Of a stretch of DNA of 64,000 nt, positions 61,255-64,000 are shown one piece after another; within the stretch, counting starts at the first letter, position 1; every line of letters starts with the position of its first letter. The position numbers and the translations under genes were made by a program. Source of the DNA: Peribacillus simplex (lineage in GTDB: Bacteria; Bacillota; Bacilli; Bacillales; DSM-1321); contig NZ_CP011008.1 in assembly GCF_001578185.1 (NCBI RefSeq), positions 4,368,001-4,432,000 on the forward strand, in the 5' to 3' direction. The notes below the pieces were generated by a model. The model made no database searches and was not told the origin of the DNA. It saw only the letters and a list, made by a program, of their open reading frames with translations.

Positions 61255-62583
61255 TTGCGACAACGTACATTTCAAGAATACGTACAAGGCCCCATTCAAA
61301 TTGGGATGGGCTTAGGGATCATCTCCCTCCTGGCACGCTGGGTCACAGGAACCACGATATTATCCTCCCCTGAATCGATGGTGAAGTATGGAGTTTTCGG
61401 AGGGATCGGCTATGCTCTTATGGGAGCGATCGCCCTGTTCATGTTCAGCTTCATCGGTAAGAGGGTCCGGCAGGATTTTCCAGTGGGATTGACCATCGGG
61501 GACTATTTAAAAACCAGGCTTCATCCTTTGGGATATTGGATATTGATCGTGATCCTGGTCATGACCAGCTTATATACTTTATTCATCCAGGGAATGGCAG
61601 CGTCCACCCTATGCCAGTTTCTTTTCGATACGCCGCTATATGTCGGGTTGTTCTTTTTTTTCGGCTTTTGTGTTCTTTTTGCCGGCTTCGGCGGGTTAAA
61701 GCTCATTCATGGATTCGCAGCTTTTCAAGTCGTCTTCATGTTTGCCGCCGTTATCTTAATTCCTTTATACTTTTTCGTCAAAGAAGGGATTCAGCCTGTT
61801 TATGATGGGATTCGTTTATACCATCCATACATGCTCGTAATCAATAAGTATGATCTATGGAGTTTTCTTTTTGCAGGACTTCTTGTCGGGTTCGGCCAGT
61901 TTTTCTTTGACCTGACATCATGGCAGCGATTATTTATGATAGAGTTGAAAAAAGTCCCCTTAACATTCTCTTTATCTGGCCTTATATGGATTATATTCCC
62001 GCTCTCATTTTCATCCCTGTTCATCATGGTTATCTTTACGGGCGGTTTCACTGACATACACTCGATTTTGGCTGGATTGGCAAACAAGATAACAACACCA
62101 TTCTTTTTCATCCTTTTTGTGCTCTGTGCCTTCAGTGCAATCACCTCAACATTCGGTGCCTGCCTGCATTCATTGATAAGCCTGATCGTAGCCAATATTC
62201 TTGTACCCTTTCAAACGAAAAAAAGCGACCAGCAAAAAATAAGGATGGCCTGCCTTCTTTCAACCTGTATTGGAGGATTGGTTTTCGTAGCTACGCTCTT
62301 CTATTCCCCAAACCTTTTAGAGCTTTTATTTTATTCAGGTAATGTATATTCAGCATTGCTGGCTCCAATCCTTGTTATCGTATTCAGCAAAGGGAAAGTC
62401 GCTGATTTCATACCGATAAGCGCGGTCCTGGCCATCGTTGCCTCATACATCATCAAGCCTTATGTAAGTGAATTCCAAAGCATATGGTTAAGTGGATTAG
62501 CTTCATTGTCGATCATAGTGATTTGTATGATCCTTACCTTCATCAAGAACAAATGGAGGTTAGTGAAAACAAAACGGGAATGA
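61255..62583 (+). CDS. Sodium:solute symporter-type permease
   Basis: A 442-residue polytopic protein with about 12 helices. It has the LeuT-fold SSS feel (VQGPIQIGMGLGIISLLARW near the first unwound helix, then LTIGDYLKTRLHPLGYW; SFLFAGLLVGFGQFFFDLTSWQR in the middle). It begins at TTG, eight bases after GAAAGGA, three bases past the response regulator stop, so kinase, regulator and symporter are co-transcribed. It may import the inducer or act as a co-sensor with the kinase. Confidence 0.8.
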   Translation: MRQRTFQEYVQGPIQIGMGLGIISLLARWVTGTTILSSPESMVKYGVFGGIGYALMGAIALFMFSFIGKRVRQDFPVGLTIGDYLKTRLHPLGYWILIVILVMTSLYTLFIQGMAASTLCQFLFDTPLYVGLFFFFGFCVLFAGFGGLKLIHGFAAFQVVFMFAAVILIPLYFFVKEGIQPVYDGIRLYHPYMLVINKYDLWSFLFAGLLVGFGQFFFDLTSWQRLFMIELKKVPLTFSLSGLIWIIFPLSFSSLFIMVIFTGGFTDIHSILAGLANKITTPFFFILFVLCAFSAITSTFGACLHSLISLIVANILVPFQTKKSDQQKIRMACLLSTCIGGLVFVATLFYSPNLLELLFYSGNVYSALLAPILVIVFSKGKVADFIPISAVLAIVASYIIKPYVSEFQSIWLSGLASLSIIVICMILTFIKNKWRLVKTKRE

Positions 62584-62644
62584 TTACGAAGCTGCACAGC
62601 TAAGTGGTTACATAACAAACTATGTAATCTGTTACATGTAAAGC

Positions 62645-62682
62645 GATAAAAAAAGAAAAGTTGCCGACATATGTCGGCAACC
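62645..62682 (-). terminator. Intrinsic terminator, minus strand
   Basis: A perfect 12-bp stem GTTGCCGACATA/TATGTCGGCAAC is followed on the minus strand by TTTTCTTTTTTT. It could end the oxidoreductase transcript, although a repeat and 350 bases intervene; in the + direction it lacks a T-run. Confidence 0.7.
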
Positions 62683-62782
62683 CAAAGTTTAAAAAACAGA
62701 TGAAGCATTTCGCATAGGAACTACCTTTTCGAGAAACTAACCTTATTCAAACCAGAAATTTCATCTATATTTCAAAGCAAAG

Positions 62783-62904
62783 TTAATTGAACGGAAGGTG
62801 CGAGACTTCTGGTTAGAAAAGCGCGTCAAAGGGAGACCCCGCAGGCACAAGAAGCGCCGAGGGCGGACCGCCCGCGGAAAGCGAGTGCCTGGAGTGGAAA
62901 TCAA
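62783..62904. repeat. GC-rich interspersed repeat, copy 5 (free-standing, decayed)
   Basis: An inverted-orientation copy starting TTAATTGAACGGAAGGTGCG and ending GTGGAAATCAAG. It keeps GGGAGACCCCGCAGGC and GGACCGCCCGCGGAAAGCG but has lost the Gly-rich CTCGG section and terminal bases. No IS1182 sequence adjoins it. Confidence 0.75.
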
Positions 62905-63032
62905 GAAAGCAAAATCAATTATCATCTAGTTTTTATGGAGTTTTAATCTTAATCAATCAAGACTCTTGCCCTTTAAATCAAGGTTCATCGCAAAATATCC
63001 AAATCAAGTGCCTCTATCAATCACGTAATAAC

Positions 63033-63620
63033 TTAGCTTGCCACCTTTCTGAAATACCGATATACCTTTTCTAGCTTTTGGGTTTGTTTCCCCTTTGGGC
63101 TTTCCATATTACCGAATTCGAAAAACTTCACTTTTTTGATTCCGACAAAATTGAATAACGCTCTTTTCATCAATATTTTATGCGCATCATTCAACCAGAG
63201 AAGCGGATACTTTGCAGGTCCCTTCATCGTTGATACACATACGACCGACTTTCCTTTAAGAAGGCCTTCTGGGAACAATCCCTTTTTATCCCTGTAGGCG
63301 AAATTCGAAGAAAATAATTGATCAATGTATCCCATCAGCATTGCGGGAGGCCTCCCCCACCAGATTGGATAAACAAAGACAATCTTATCGGCCCAAGTAA
63401 TTTGATTTCTATATTTTTCAAGCTGAGGATCACGATGCATATCACGCCTTCGTTTATGCTCATTGAACTCCAAGAGCGGATTAAAGCCCTCTTCATATAA
63501 ATCCAAAACCTGCAGCCCCTTTATGTGGGTGTTCTCCTTACTTCCCTTGATGACTTTTTGTAAAAAGGCATAGCTTAAACTTTCATGATTTGGATATGTG
63601 TAAATGACTAGCATGTTCAT
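63033..63620 (-). CDS. Flavodoxin-fold NAD(P)H dehydrogenase (quinone), MdaB/KefF type
   Basis: A 195-residue FMN-binding reductase: MNMLVIYTYPNHESLSYAF at the N-terminus, then VFVYPIWWGRPPAMLMGYID with the typical PIWW and MKGPAKYPLLWLND stretch. Reduces quinones or azo/nitro compounds by two electrons. Divergent from a MarR gene with inverted operator-like sites between them, the usual redox or electrophile-response layout. The ATG has GGGGG about five bases upstream. Confidence 0.87.
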   Translation of the reverse strand: MNMLVIYTYPNHESLSYAFLQKVIKGSKENTHIKGLQVLDLYEEGFNPLLEFNEHKRRRDMHRDPQLEKYRNQITWADKIVFVYPIWWGRPPAMLMGYIDQLFSSNFAYRDKKGLFPEGLLKGKSVVCVSTMKGPAKYPLLWLNDAHKILMKRALFNFVGIKKVKFFEFGNMESPKGKQTQKLEKVYRYFRKVAS

Positions 63621-63638
63621 GACGTCCCCCCTATTTAC

Positions 63639-63693
63639 TTATCATTTGATAACAATAATACAACAACACCTTTTTTGTTGTCAAATGATAATT
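63639..63693. promoter_or_regulatory. Paired inverted MarR-type sites in the divergent promoter
   Basis: TTATCATTTGATAACAA (63640-63656) and TTGTCAAATGATAATTG (63677-63693) are inverted copies of one another apart from one or two bases, and the first is itself nearly palindromic. They sit between the reductase and MarR genes, and a TTGACA -35 (63699-63704) follows for the MarR promoter. Confidence 0.65.
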
Positions 63694-63740
63694 GTATTTT
63701 GACAACACTTTTGATATCTTCTCAGTAAGAGGTGAAAGTT

Positions 63741-64000
63741 ATGGACAAAAAAGTTCTTTTTGAAAAAATGGTCACATTTACAACTTCCGTACATCAAGTG
63801 ACACACGAATTGACCCAAAACGCCAAACCCGATTCCATCACGCCGGTACAATATCACATTCTTGAATATATAACAGTCAGTCAGCCTGTCACTCCAAGTG
63901 AAATCAGTGACTGTCAGCACATCTCCATGCCTAACACGAGCCGTGAACTGAAAAAATTAAGCGAAAAGAATTTAATTGAAAAAATAAGTGATCCGGAAGA
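63741..64000 (+). CDS. MarR-family regulator, cut by the window end
   Basis: The frame starts with ATG five bases after AGAGGTGA and runs open off the window. Residues 1-86 include ITPVQYHILEYITVSQPVTP (helices 1-2) and SEISDCQHISMPNTSRELKK (recognition helix), with the wing start LIEKISDPED. The Cys in helix 3 may be redox-sensitive, as in some MarR/OhrR members, but this is only a possibility. Divergent from the reductase it likely controls. Confidence 0.85.
   Translation, partial: MDKKVLFEKMVTFTTSVHQVTHELTQNAKPDSITPVQYHILEYITVSQPVTPSEISDCQHISMPNTSRELKKLSEKNLIEKISDPE

Overview
The window reads as a chromosomal segment of a low-to-mid GC, aerobic, Gram-positive Bacillaceae, most like Bacillus or Peribacillus. 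The reasons are strong AGGAGG ribosome sites, Bacillus-type families (YfmQ, DUF1540, DUF1259, LtrA, MutS2-like), a perfect CcpA cre match, and a heterocycloanthracin/sonorensin-type bacteriocin locus. The genus is inferred from family content only. I saw no tRNA, rRNA, CRISPR or prophage.

Layout. 1-9.8 kb: small hypotheticals, an MtaD-like deaminase, a quinone-oxidoreductase-like enzyme, DUF1259, and an M20 amidohydrolase / DUF3311 / sodium symporter operon with its likely regulator next to it. 10-11.8 kb: an intact IS1182-family element; shorter relics of the same family lie at about 1.05, 7.8 and 35.5 kb. 11.9-16.8 kb: a HAD phosphatase and an ascorbate-type PTS operon with a tandemly duplicated IIB gene and a PRD regulator. 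17-25.5 kb: a decayed isochorismatase, LtrA, MarR, a TetR/MFS efflux pair, two decayed genes, a roughly 690-bp array of about 21-bp repeats, DUF1540, and a divergent LysR/EamA pair. 25.5-35.7 kb: a MutS2-like ATPase with a structured leader, an orphan ABC ATPase beside a dead permease, a catabolite-controlled PTS/NanE/RpiR locus carrying a 397-bp tandem duplication, YfmQ, a small membrane protein, and IS debris. 35.7-43.5 kb: a MocR regulator and a thiazole-forming (TOMM) bacteriocin operon: precursor peptide, ThiF-like maturation protein, YcaO cyclodehydratase, SagB-type dehydrogenase. 43.6-62.6 kb: a large uptake and hydrolysis cluster. 62.6-64 kb: a flavodoxin-fold oxidoreductase and a divergent MarR gene cut by the window end.

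The 43.6-62.6 kb cluster is the most unusual part. It holds an NCS2 permease, three tandem cytosine-deaminase-like amidohydrolases, two more amidohydrolases, two oligopeptide-type binding lipoproteins, a complete Opp/Dpp-type ABC transporter, a short LytS/YesM-type kinase, a YesN-type response regulator and a sodium:solute symporter. Three leftward promoters share one architecture: a TATAAT -10 box, no -35 consensus, and direct repeats of ATCTTTACT (+ strand) whose nearest copy begins exactly 34 bp from the start of the -10 in every case, with the next copy 21 bp further. This is what an AraC-type activator would be expected to need, and it ties the cluster into one predicted regulon controlled by the adjacent two-component system. 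The substrate cannot be named from sequence; a nitrogen-rich cyclic amide or amidine is the likeliest class.

The second theme is mobile DNA in terminators. The intact IS1182 copy and two of the relics sit between duplicated stem-loops that look like intrinsic terminators of neighbouring genes, and a GC-rich repeat of about 124 bp rides inside the IS left end in three copies but also stands alone at two other sites.
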